A stretch of DNA of 64,000 nucleotides from positions 58,454-122,453 of the forward strand of contig JBBELK010001493.1 of the NCBI GenBank assembly GCA_037783545.1. The letters run 5' to 3'. Position 1 is the stretch's first letter. Every line of letters begins with the position of its first letter. Source of the DNA: Henricia sp. BOLD:AAB3569 (Eukaryota > Echinodermata > Asteroidea > Spinulosida > Echinasteridae). The notes beneath the pieces were generated by a model. It did not search any database and was not told the origin of the DNA. It saw only the letters and a list, made by a program, of their open reading frames with translations. The translations under genes and the position numbers were made by a program. Below, in pieces: positions 61,301-64,000 of the stretch.

Positions 61301-63972
61301 TCCCGCAACAAGTCCCGCAACAAGTCCCGCAACAAGTCCCGCAACAAGTCCCGCAACAAGTCCCGCAACAAGTCCCGCAACAAGTCCCGCAACAAGTCCC
61401 GCAACAAGTCCCGCAACAAGTCCCGCAACAAGTCCCGCAACAAGTCCCGCAACAAGTCCCGCAACAAGTCCCGCAACAAGTCCCGCAACAAGTCCCGCAA
61501 CAAGTCCCGCAACAAGTCCCGCAACAAGTCCCGCAACAAGTCCCGCAACAAGTCCCGCAACAAGTCCCGCAACAAGTCCCGCAACAAGTCCCGCAACAAG
61601 TCCCGCAACAAGTCCCGCAACAAGTCCCGCAACAAGTCCCGCAACAAGTCCCGCACCAAGTCCCGCACCAAGTCCCGCACCAAGTCCCGCACCAAGTCCC
61701 GCACCAAGTCCCGCACCAAGTCCCGCACCAAGTCCCGCACCAAGTCCCGCACCAAGTCCCGCACCAAGTCCCGCACCAAGTCCCGCACCAAGTCCCGCAC
61801 CAAGTCCCGCACCAAGTCCCGCACCAAGTCCCGCACCAAGTCCCGCACCAAGTCCCGCACCAAGTCCCGCACCAAGTCCCGCACCAAGTCCCGCACCAAG
61901 TCCCGCACCAAGTCCCGCACCAAGTCCCGCACCAAGTCCCGCACCAAGTCCCGCACCAAGTCCCGCACCAAGTCCCGCACCAAGTCCCGCACCAAGTCCC
62001 GCACCAAGTCCCGCACCAAGTCCCGCACCAAGTCCCGCACCAAGTCCCGCACCAAGTCCCGCACCAAGTCCCGCACCAAGTCCCGCACCAAGTCCCGCAC
62101 CAAGTCCCGCACCAAGTCCCGCACCAAGTCCCGCACCAAGTCCCGCACCAAGTCCCGCACCAAGTCCCGCACCAAGTCCCGCACCAAGTCCCGCACCAAG
62201 TCCCGCACCAAGTCCCGCACCAAGTCCCGCACCAAGTCCCGCACCAAGTCCCGCACCAAGTCCCGCACCAAGTCCCGCACCAAGTCCCGCACCAAGTCCC
62301 GCACCAAGTCCCGCACCAAGTCCCGCACCAAGTCCCGCACCAAGTCCCGCACCAAGTCCCGCACCAAGTCCCGCACCAAGTCCCGCACCAAGTCCCGCAC
62401 CAAGTCCCGCACCAAGTCCCGCACCAAGTCCCGCACCAAGTCCCGCACCAAGTCCCGCACCAAGTCCCGCACCAAGTCCCGCAACAAGTCCCGCAACAAG
62501 TCCCGCAACAAGTCCCGCAACAAGTCCCGCAACAAGTCCCGCAACAAGTCCCGCAACAAGTCCCGCAACAAGTCCCGCAACAAGTCCCGCAACAAGTCCC
62601 GCAACAAGTCCCGCAACAAGTCCCGCAACAAGTCCCGCAACAAGTCCCGCAACAAGTCCCGCAACAAGTCCCGCAACAAGTCCCGCAACAAGTCCCGCAA
62701 CAAGTCCCGCAACAAGTCCCGCAACAAGTCCCGCAACAAGTCCCGCAACAAGTCCCGCAACAAGTCCCGCAACAAGTCCCGCAACAAGTCCCGCAACAAG
62801 TCCCGCAACAAGTCCCGCAACAAGTCCCGCAACAAGTCCCGCAACAAGTCCCGCAACAAGTCCCGCAACAAGTCCCGCAACAAGTCCCGCAACAAGTCCC
62901 GCAACAAGTCCCGCAACAAGTCCCGCAACAAGTCCCGCAACAAGTCCCGCACCAAGTCCCGCACCAAGTCCCGCACCAAGTCCCGCACCATTTATAGAAT
63001 GACCCATATTTCGGTTACCATGACAGCTATTTATGTTGCAGTGCTTGAAAAAAACAACCTTATCTTTTCTGAAAATCTACACTTTTTGTAGGTTTTTTTT
63101 GGTAAGATTTTGTTTCTCAAAGTAAAAGAATTAATACGTAAAACTGTTGCAAACTGCTTACCAAGCGGCGGGACCTGGAGTAAAATCACACTATTAAATT
63201 AGTGGCCTCACATTCCGATCCTAGCAGAATCTTCCTCAAAGGCGAAAGTTATAAGAAATTTGGGATTGATGTCTTCTTAACAGCTTACGACAAGCCCAAG
63301 GCCCCAGAATTTATCACTACGAGTCAAGTGTCGGAGCCATTGTATGTGGGACGACCCTATCACATCGAGTGTCCAGTCATGGCCCAACCAACACCAACCA
63401 TCACATGGTACAAGGACGGTCAAGCCATCGGGAATCAACCTAGATATCGGACAAGCTTCATCAAGGGTGTGGCTCGTCTTGATATTGATGAACCAAGACC
63501 TGAGGATGCTGGAGTGTATGAATGTGTTGCTTCCAACCCGCTGGGAACGGCCACCACCACCATTGAAGTCATGGTGCCGGGTAGGTACTCTTATTGTTTA
63601 GTTTGTTGTTGATTTTGCACTTAATTCAAGATTAGCATGAAAATAATTTTTGTGAAAATAATTGTTGTGTTGCAGGGTATGACAAGCCCAAGGCTCCAGA
63701 GTTTATCTCCACGAGTCAAGTGGCTGAGCCACTGTATAAGGGACGACCCTACCATATCGAGTGTCCAGTCACAGCCCAACCAACACCAACCATCACATGG
63801 TACAAGGACGGTCAAGCCATCGGGAATCAACCTAGATATCGGACAAGCTTCATCAAGGATGTGGCTCATCTTGATATTGATGAACCAAGACCCGAGGATG
63901 CTGGAGTGTATGAATGTGTTGCTTCCAACCCGCTGGGGACGGCCACCACAACCATTGAAGTCATGGTGCCGG
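28296..63972 (+). CDS. CCDC141: CCDC141 orthologue running into a titin-like Ig array (spliced, open at the right edge)
   Basis: Spliced model: first exon 28296-28379 and then exons 17-48, about 2,069 codons before the window ends. Order: short N-terminus (STVAVRSGENRIILAVLR), spectrin-like/coiled-coil rod (exons 17-35), acidic Pro-rich linker (exons 36-39), seven Ig domains (exons 40-48). N-terminal STVAVRSGENRIILAVL matches recalled human CCDC141 STVAVQAGDSRIVIAVL; exon 20 LQDRRRALEELW matches LQDRRRQLDKYL; the exon 34/35 LYG junction and the VPSD acidic linker also have counterparts. Vertebrate CCDC141 (about 1,450 residues) ends after one Ig domain; here phase-1 Ig exons continue as in titin, the next gene in vertebrates. 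CCDC141/CAMDI is a centrosome-associated protein of neuronal migration that is also expressed in heart; that role is transferred. A sarcomeric role for this longer product is inference. Exon 16 may also splice into exon 17. Confidence 0.82.
28380..32250 (+). other. Intron after the CCDC141-like first exon
   Basis: 3.9 kb. Holds a repeat (about 29868-30130) seen inverted at 40275-40425, an imperfect hairpin near 29360-29455, a repeat related to 40437-40590 at 31300-31440, and G-rich stretches at 29908-29950. A short conserved-looking hairpin repeat with ACCAAACTTGGG / CCCAAGTTTGG lies at 30842-30908. No exon recognised. Confidence 0.55.
31300..31440 (+). repeat. Dispersed repeat, family E, copy 1
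   Basis: Shares GTAGTCACTCACCGCA and ATTGTTGATTTAACAATA with 40437-40590. Inverted segments (GGTTGGATTTAAC / GTTAAATCCAACA in the other copy) suggest a small foldback element. Confidence 0.55.
32251..32373 (+). CDS. CCDC141: Exon 17: CCDC141 rod, 41-codon spectrin half
   Basis: Starts STEWIQVKVEEMKPQ with the spectrin helix-A tryptophan and ends EMLKQLA. Residues 1046-1086. Acceptor GCGTTTTAG, donor GCG|GTAAGT, phase 0 to 0. Can join either exon 16 or the first exon at 28296 in frame. Confidence 0.93.
32755..32845 (+). repeat. G-rich purine tract
   Basis: Many runs of three to six G separated by short spacers (GTGGGGAAAAGGGGGAG, GGGTGGGGGGAGGGGTTGGG). It could form a G-quadruplex on the + strand (and nascent RNA). 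Confidence 0.6.
34034..34400. mobile_element. MITE-like element, family D
   Basis: TTAAAGGAGCGTGACCAGAT at the left and the inverted ATCTGGTCATGCTCCTT...TTAA at the right, consistent with TTAA targets. A related truncated copy is at 21970-22260. Confidence 0.7.
36986..37297 (+). pseudogene. Two 156-bp degenerate copies of the 5' part of exon 18
   Basis: Copies at 36986-37141 and 37142-37297 each carry the exon start (TCCAAGCAACAGCACATCAA), about 27 matching codons, then GATGTCTAA giving an in-frame stop where the real exon reads GATGTCTAT. Each ends in a full acceptor (CTTGTTTGCAG). Neither has a donor. They lie head to tail with the real exon at exactly 156-base spacing. Confidence 0.88.
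37298..37489 (+). CDS. CCDC141: Exon 18: CCDC141 rod, 64-codon spectrin half
   Basis: SKQQHINSLLTQADFLVSTQ... then SLGEAWKDLNQQLEERRRLL, matching human TLGEAWAALVSMLERRTELL. Residues 1087-1150. Donor GAG|GTAAGT, phase 0 to 0. Third and only intact copy of the 156-bp series. Confidence 0.93.
37975..38083 (+). CDS. CCDC141: Exon 19: CCDC141 rod
   Basis: FSDKLDKANAQFRSPDLP... ending LMEDHHKIRE (human LLQLHEHHTKE). 36 codons plus 1, phase 0 to 1; the size and phase mirror exon 11. Confidence 0.9.
38160..38400 (+). mobile_element. SINE-like repeat (tRNA-related)
   Basis: GGTCGAGTGGTC (A-box-like) and TTTGGTTCGAATCC (B-box-like) are followed by TCCTTGGGTAAGACACTTTG, the tail motif of the repeats at 2941 and 20216. 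The spacing suggests a Ser/Leu-type tRNA head. Confidence 0.5.
38744..38988 (+). CDS. CCDC141: Exon 20: CCDC141 rod
   Basis: ILTSSMHTMNLGKDLIEHL... then VLEDLQDRRRALEELWNKQ, matching human LLELLQDRRRQLDKYLKQQ; ends LDQEVNQ (human DQQENQ). 81 codons, phase 1 to 0, mirroring exon 12. Confidence 0.93.
39060..39325 (-). mobile_element. SINE-like repeat, inverted copy of 2941-3231
   Basis: Reverse complement contains GAATGCCACAATCTAACTGC, GCCAGGCAGCCACCTAGTTG and GGGCAAGACACTTAATCTC, as in the copy at 2941. Confidence 0.65.
39473..39592 (+). CDS. CCDC141: Exon 21: CCDC141 rod, 40-codon spectrin half
   Basis: ISDWFKTRGEDYLNKKDVG... ending DFERSAQ; helix-A tryptophan at W4. Human counterpart reads VTCWFQKTIRNL. 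Donor CAA|GTCAGT, phase 0 to 0. Confidence 0.92.
40071..40262 (+). CDS. CCDC141: Exon 22: CCDC141 rod, 64-codon spectrin half
   Basis: DTQANIHRLRQTAEQISHSI...RLANRGRMLQATMDFYKNAE. Phase 0 to 0. Size and end motif (LL/ML...FY) match exons 10, 14 and 18. Confidence 0.92.
40275..40425 (-). repeat. Dispersed repeat, inverted relative to 29868-30130
   Basis: Shares, inverted, GTTGTCAACATTTTCACAGT, a C-rich CCCCCCCTCCCTCCCC tract and CAACATTTTACAGTGCAT with the stretch at about 29940-30100. Confidence 0.55.
40437..40590 (+). repeat. Dispersed repeat, family E, copy 2
   Basis: Same sequence family as 31300-31440: AGTAGTCACTCACCGCA and ATTGTTGATTTAACAATA; TTAAATCCAAC / GTTGGATTTAA form a hairpin. 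Confidence 0.55.
40658..40864 (+). CDS. CCDC141: Exon 23: CCDC141 rod
   Basis: AQTYLSQVEIQLSKLPNE... IKDKLNLLE, 69 codons, phase 0 to 0. It sits in the same position as exon 15 of the SESTD1 part (the exon after the 41/64, 37/81, 41/64 series), and AEPIIQEGHTLLERV resembles GKALLDRMV. Confidence 0.9.
41340..41552 (+). CDS. CCDC141: Exon 24: CCDC141 rod
   Basis: SQSECLQSECSPEAQYRSTL, then VIVKWLVNVADAFLSAN and FQDGHQTLMGDML: a helix-A start with tryptophan. 71 codons, phase 0 to 0; acceptor TTGCATTAG. Confidence 0.88.
41973..42040 (+). mobile_element. tRNA-derived SINE head, copy 1
   Basis: GCTCAGCTGGTAGAGCGTCT (A-box) and GAGTTCGAAT (B-box) in tRNA-like spacing. A cognate repeat unit, inverted and with better stems, is at 43991-44063; both are near a GAGAGAAAAATTGGGT motif. 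Confidence 0.6.
42144..42341 (+). CDS. CCDC141: Exon 25: CCDC141 rod
   Basis: DKTKQVDKVFKTSAELMPSL...IILIKFHKLTKQ. 66 codons, phase 0 to 0; FHKLTKQ repeats the FHRLTEQ end of exon 10, typical of the second spectrin half. Confidence 0.92.
42503..42555 (+). repeat. 15-bp tandem repeat
   Basis: About three and a half units of AAGTGGTGTTTGGGC with single-base changes, in intron 25. Confidence 0.7.
42747..42920 (+). CDS. CCDC141: Exon 26: CCDC141 rod
   Basis: LTNGMENIEEQLNCYISMDA...NLREKWNNVVEIHVQFNSTG. 58 codons, phase 0 to 0, coiled-coil spectrin type (human has LRQKWNDMKPQFQQL in a similar place). Confidence 0.9.
43529..43708 (+). CDS. CCDC141: Exon 27: CCDC141 rod
   Basis: IRNDPELDITSSKLYVSQVM...RLNSGQLFLSKWQKFVQDAR. 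60 codons, phase 0 to 0; amphipathic helical. Confidence 0.9.
43991..44063 (-). mobile_element. tRNA-derived SINE head, copy 2
   Basis: On the minus strand GCCTTATAGCTCAGCTGGTA...GGGTTCGAATCCTGATAAGG: the acceptor ends pair (GCCTTAT / ATAAGGC) and A and B boxes are intact, but the spacing after the acceptor stem is one base short and the anticodon stem is imperfect. More likely a SINE or tRNA relic than a functional tRNA. Confidence 0.5.
44342..44467 (+). CDS. CCDC141: Exon 28: CCDC141 rod, 42-codon spectrin half
   Basis: TMDKAHRTETEYYPQVASDL...FEDIAK; ends like exon 13 (FEDTAK). Acceptor CCACCCCAG, phase 0 to 0. Confidence 0.9.
44669..44783 (+). pseudogene. Truncated 115-bp upstream duplicate of the start of exon 29
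   Basis: After a CATGACAG acceptor, the sequence repeats the first 17 codons of exon 29 (SVGDELKDCIETADSLG) with two silent changes, then breaks into a second copy of intron sequence (AATCATGCATATTCATGTCA). No donor follows. Confidence 0.85.
44784..44972 (+). CDS. CCDC141: Exon 29: CCDC141 rod, 63-codon spectrin half
   Basis: SVGDELKDCIETADSLGQKG...KYRTLLHMTVGFYDDINK. Phase 0 to 0, donor AAG|GTATGT. The intact member of the 115-bp duplication. Confidence 0.92.
45730..45906 (+). CDS. CCDC141: Exon 30: CCDC141 rod
   Basis: LNQAMDETERELQVPFTPTK...KKKLDDMYDKAADQGDKL. 59 codons, phase 0 to 0, strongly coiled-coil. Confidence 0.92.
46165..46314 (+). CDS. CCDC141: Exon 31: CCDC141 rod
   Basis: DPVSVSKADIELAVHKTGMR...EQQKKKVNNSLGLAELQQHK. 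50 codons, phase 0 to 0; Lys/Gln-rich helix. Confidence 0.9.
46449..46510 (+). mobile_element. tRNA-derived SINE head, copy 3
   Basis: CTAGCTGGTAGAGCATCTTC and TCTCGGGTTCGAATC give A and B boxes; stems are degenerate and the flanks resemble copies 1 and 2. Confidence 0.5.
46596..46737. mobile_element. Foldback element, family A, copy 2
   Basis: TTAAAGATGCAGGCTCGTAA at the left, inverted TGATGAGCCTGCGTCTTTAA at the right; the arms continue through GAGGAACAAATT...GCCACGAAATT. Confidence 0.75.
46904..47026 (+). CDS. CCDC141: Exon 32: CCDC141 rod, 41-codon spectrin half
   Basis: LTVNLSKAQKELKGMQGKYG then DTEDTANTNLRRLDDWKSRI. Acceptor TTTGCAG, donor GAG|GTAGGT, phase 0 to 0. Its 3' two-thirds and donor are the template for the tandem array that follows. 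Confidence 0.92.
47027..48870 (+). repeat. Array of twelve 150/152-bp units carrying exon 32 copies and donors
   Basis: Each unit holds intron sequence (GTAGGTTTAT...GGGTTTAGCTAGAGGAG), a shortened exon 32 copy (starting CTGACTG, lacking 27 exon bases) and the donor GAG|GTAGG. The GGCATGCAAGG mark falls at 47095, 47247, 47397, 47549, 47701, 47853, 48003, 48153, 48303, 48453, 48603 and 48755. Units of 152 bp keep the exon frame (CTGACTGTGAAAGG); units of 150 bp have lost TG and are frameshifted to a stop. The acceptor side is purine-rich and weak. Confidence 0.92.
49129..49320 (+). CDS. CCDC141: Exon 33: CCDC141 rod, 64-codon spectrin half
   Basis: PLEDELKSYISSATAILKQN...HREKLLLAIEFHKLYKT. 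Phase 0 to 0; completes the repeat begun by exon 32. Acceptor TTGCAG, donor ACG|GTAAGT. Confidence 0.93.
49721..49904 (+). CDS. CCDC141: Exon 34: CCDC141 rod (possible alternative terminal exon)
   Basis: TVEWQNKGNGLLLAIGRRIP...LQKLNELAQELYG; human CCDC141 has LAQHLYG here. Phase 0 to 1, donor TATG|GTAAGG. If the donor is not used, the frame continues for 28 Lys/Thr-rich codons to a TAA at 49988-49990, with AATAAA motifs about 95 bases later. Confidence 0.9.
50083..50092 (+). terminator. Candidate intronic poly(A) signal (AATAAATAAA)
   Basis: Two overlapping AATAAA hexamers lie 93 bases after the stop that would end an unspliced exon 34. Together they could define a short rod-only isoform without Ig domains. 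Confidence 0.4.
50349..50590 (+). CDS. CCDC141: Exon 35: end of CCDC141 rod
   Basis: PDSPTFVSQLDNIHLANKRL...FHLADRLQNEEKKKKK. 80 codons, phase 1 to 0; the size and phase mirror exons 12 and 20. Ends in a charged single helix (KLEERWKPKETPHP) leading to the linker. Confidence 0.92.
51045..51117 (+). tRNA. tRNA-like sequence, Asn (GTT) type; probably a pseudogene
   Basis: 73 bases that fold as a tRNA: acceptor stem GGCTTCA / TGGAGCC with a final A, D stem GCTC / GGGC, anticodon stem TCTGC / GCAGA around ACGTTAA, giving GTT at the anticodon position. Against function: the base before the anticodon is C rather than T, and the T stem (CGCGG / CCCGG) has two mismatches. No CCA is encoded after it. 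It may be a tRNA relic or a SINE head. Confidence 0.4.
51195..51542. mobile_element. Tc1/mariner-like MITE
   Basis: CAGTTGAAGTCAGAAGTATA at the left, inverted TATACTTCTGACTTCAACTG at the right, flanked by TA on both sides (51193-51194 and 51543-51544). The ends resemble the CAGTTGAAGTC ends of Tc1-type elements. No transposase frame. Another foldback element sits inside. Confidence 0.8.
51375..51488. mobile_element. Foldback element nested in the Tc1-like MITE
   Basis: CTGGGGCGCGTTCAATAGC at the left and GCTATTGAACGCGCCCCAG at the right are exact inverted copies, and the arms extend through an ACGTA-containing stretch. Confidence 0.8.
51703..51837 (+). CDS. CCDC141: Exon 36: linker
   Basis: LSKPLVVEKPLAKTEHKPDF...EKIVKETIGHVQ. 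45 codons, phase 0 to 0; no fold predicted by eye. Confidence 0.88.
51838..52912 (+). other. Intron 36
   Basis: AT-rich; part (51915-52010) resembles the GTTGTCAACATTT repeat seen near 40290. Nothing else recognised. Confidence 0.5.
52913..53026 (+). CDS. CCDC141: Exon 37: acidic linker
   Basis: STPKSQAFQEHLTTAADLLA then FDLVPSDDEDLEIHQPLE. 38 codons, phase 0 to 0. VPSD plus acidic residues recalls the PLVPSDMEVEEP linker of vertebrate CCDC141. Confidence 0.88.
53538..53682. mobile_element. Foldback element with about 50-bp arms
   Basis: AAGCGGGCCTCCCACTGTGC at the left and inverted GCACAGTGGGAGGCCCGCTT at the right; the arms extend through GATTTTTG and AATTTCCTACGA. Non-coding. Confidence 0.78.
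53871..53969 (+). CDS. CCDC141: Exon 38: linker
   Basis: HSQPIDLEESLSKSQVQPAY...LSQLDAPMEQ, 33 codons, phase 0 to 0. A second acceptor 9 bases downstream (CATTCCCAG, exon start 53880) would drop HSQ in frame. Confidence 0.85.
54255..54538. mobile_element. pogo-like element interrupted by a family-A foldback
   Basis: The left end CAGTCAAACCTGGGTAATG and the right end ATTAACGAGGTTTAACCGC are inverted relatives with pogo/Tigger character. The family-A element lies inside at 54282-54420. Confidence 0.5.
54282..54420. mobile_element. Foldback element, family A, copy 3 (nested)
   Basis: ATTAAAGGCAGAGGCTCGTC at the left and inverted GACGAGCCTCTGCCTTTAAT at the right form near-perfect arms. The right half keeps ATTTCGTGGCACGAATTTGG. 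Confidence 0.82.
54808..54939 (+). CDS. CCDC141: Exon 39A: acidic Pro-rich linker
   Basis: TPLPVDDEPLPSDDEHQSSS...VVMEMVEPVE. 44 codons, phase 0 to 0, full acceptor (CACCCAG) and donor (GAG|GTAAAT). One of two near-identical exons 248 bases apart. Confidence 0.88.
55056..55187 (+). CDS. CCDC141: Exon 39B: duplicate acidic linker exon
   Basis: Same 44 codons as exon 39A with one change (VVM to VVK, ATG to AAG). Splice sites intact. Both exons can be included in frame, giving an 88-residue acidic tract, or used alternatively. Confidence 0.88.
55554..55689 (+). CDS. CCDC141: Exon 40: linker and start of Ig domain 1
   Basis: YKPIHIKQFGKLVDPEPVEE then PYFTRFTRDCTIKEGRFA, the A and B strand region of an I-set Ig domain. 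Phase 0 to 1, donor GCTG|GTAAGT. Confidence 0.9.
56119..56340 (+). CDS. CCDC141: Exon 41: Ig domain 1
   Basis: FDCVVKGEPEPDVFWEKDG ... HLAGTYLCKAVNTAGEA: both disulphide cysteines and the core tryptophan are present. I-set type. Phase 1 to 1. Confidence 0.93.
56808..56908 (+). repeat. Poly-G / GGAAGG purine tract
   Basis: A run of more than 20 G is followed by GGAAGG and GGGGGGAAG repeats: a pure purine strand able to form triplex or G-quadruplex structures, and a likely sequencing and assembly trouble spot. Confidence 0.8.
57425..57599 (+). CDS. CCDC141: Exon 42: linker and first half of Ig domain 2
   Basis: PDHKIVPERETVVSSGRIDL, then KAPRFTWNPGNQIVDEGKPF and TLTVEVESEPTATVTW. Phase 1 to 2; the donor splits the core Trp codon (TG|G). 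The B-strand cysteine is absent (Leu/Val), as in the CCDC141 Ig domain (TLEVEVTGFPEPTLTW). Confidence 0.92.
57600..58241 (+). other. Intron 42
   Basis: Contains a small inverted repeat (57908-58033; ACCGCCGGTACCGACAG and CTGTCGGTACCGGC). No exon recognised. Confidence 0.55.
58242..58411 (+). CDS. CCDC141: Exon 43: second half of Ig domain 2
   Basis: TKDGEKLGDDFYRFKQDDNM...LPEDEGTYIATATNPVGRAE. The F-strand cysteine is replaced by Ala (GTYIATATN). PEDxGTY..ATNxVGRA is close to the titin Z2 domain and to the CCDC141 Ig domain. Phase 2 to 1. Confidence 0.92.
58675..58965 (+). CDS. Exon 44: Ig domain 3
   Basis: PHFTSTLQDLQVIEGDRLEL...CRLTGDPSPTTSWYKDGECI...DDAGRFTCRAKNVFGQAE. A complete I-set domain in one symmetric phase 1-1 exon. 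First domain beyond what vertebrate CCDC141 has; titin-like. Confidence 0.93.
59179..59475 (+). CDS. Exon 45: Ig domain 4
   Basis: PPEFISKLQLTSPLQEGRPC, then PPPNVSWYKDGKVL and EDAGVYECVASNAVGTSK. The B-strand cysteine is Ala (LQAKI) although a cysteine stands just before it (RPCRL). Phase 1-1 symmetric exon. Confidence 0.93.
60106..60396 (+). CDS. Exon 46: Ig domain 5
   Basis: APDFATKLQLSEPLKEGRPC, HIECQISAKPTPTVSWYKDG and DDAGVYECIATNPLGTAK. Phase 1-1. Closely related to exons 45, 47 and 48, so the array grew by exon duplication. Confidence 0.93.
60397..63283 (+). other. Intron 46
   Basis: 2.9 kb, nearly all of it the 12-bp satellite; the last 290 bases are unique-looking and lead to the exon 47 acceptor (CTTAACAG). 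A piece at 63185-63230 resembles sequence near 44540-44585. Confidence 0.7.
60554..62990. repeat. 12-bp satellite array, about 200 copies
   Basis: Head-to-tail AACAAGTCCCGC and ACCAAGTCCCGC units, which differ at one base and occur in homogeneous blocks: C-type (about 60554-60628), A-type (to about 61652), C-type (to about 62477), A-type (to about 62947), C-type (to 62990). It is preceded by looser CACAAGTCC units from 60450. Because 12 is a multiple of 3 and no unit contains a stop, open frames of more than 830 codons appear in three frames; these are not genes. Confidence 0.95.
63284..63580 (+). CDS. Exon 47: Ig domain 6
   Basis: YDKPKAPEFITTSQVSEPLY, HIECPVMAQPTPTITWYKDG and EDAGVYECVASNPLGTAT. 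Phase 1-1, donor CCGG|GTAGGT. Almost identical to exon 48. Confidence 0.93.
63676..63972 (+). CDS. Exon 48: Ig domain 7 (last in window)
   Basis: YDKPKAPEFISTSQVAEPLY, HIECPVTAQPTPTITWYKDG and EDAGVYECVASNPLGTAT. Phase 1-1; donor GTAAGT at 63973 shows that the gene continues past the window. Only 95 bases separate it from exon 47. Confidence 0.93.
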
Positions 63973-64000
63973 GTAAGTACTCTCCTTGTTTAGTTTGTTG

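Noticed and set aside
60461-63091. Three overlapping open frames of 835-865 codons on both strands
   Set aside because: All are translations of the 12-bp satellite; the true exons (46 and 47) flank it with consensus splice sites.

Overview
This is animal nuclear DNA: AT-rich, intron-dense and full of small foldback elements. All recognisable coding sequence is on the + strand, in 49 short exons with consensus GT-AG borders and consistent phases. Dispersed repeats and TACATGTA-rich introns suggest a marine invertebrate deuterostome, perhaps an echinoderm or hemichordate. That is an inference, because no species marker is present.

The window carries two adjacent gene modules, possibly one transcription unit. 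(1) Positions 2765-26313 hold a SESTD1 orthologue: a SEC14/CRAL-TRIO domain (exons 2-6), three spectrin repeats (exons 9-14) and a long disordered Ser/His/Asp/Arg-rich tail (exon 16). (2) From 28296 on lies a CCDC141 (CAMDI) orthologue: its own first exon, a long spectrin-like/coiled-coil rod (exons 17-35), an acidic Pro-rich linker (exons 36-39) and Ig domains. It does not stop after one Ig, as vertebrate CCDC141 does. It runs into a titin-like array of at least seven Ig domains that leaves the window after 63972. Joined in frame, exons 1-48 give about 3,086 codons. Residue numbers in exon entries use that joined model; subtract 1017 for the model that starts at 28296.

In human, SESTD1, CCDC141 and TTN are neighbours in the same order and orientation (from memory). 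The window therefore looks like the ancestral arrangement, perhaps with fused genes. Exon 16 ends in a perfect donor (GAG|GTGAGT) in phase 0 with exon 17, yet reading on gives a stop at 26313 and an AATAAA at 26466. Both separate and read-through products are plausible.

The second theme is local tandem duplication of exon edges inside this gene: 78-bp units at exon 5, 156-bp units at exon 18, 115 bp at exon 29, twelve 150/152-bp units from exon 32, and 248 bp at exon 39. A roughly 2.4-kb array of a 12-bp unit fills most of the intron between Ig5 and Ig6; its long open frames are repeat artefacts. Introns also hold MITE-like foldback elements, some nested (Tc1-like, pogo-like), and tRNA-derived SINE heads. 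No rRNA, CRISPR, viral or bacterial-type features were seen. Family comparisons are from memory; no search was run.
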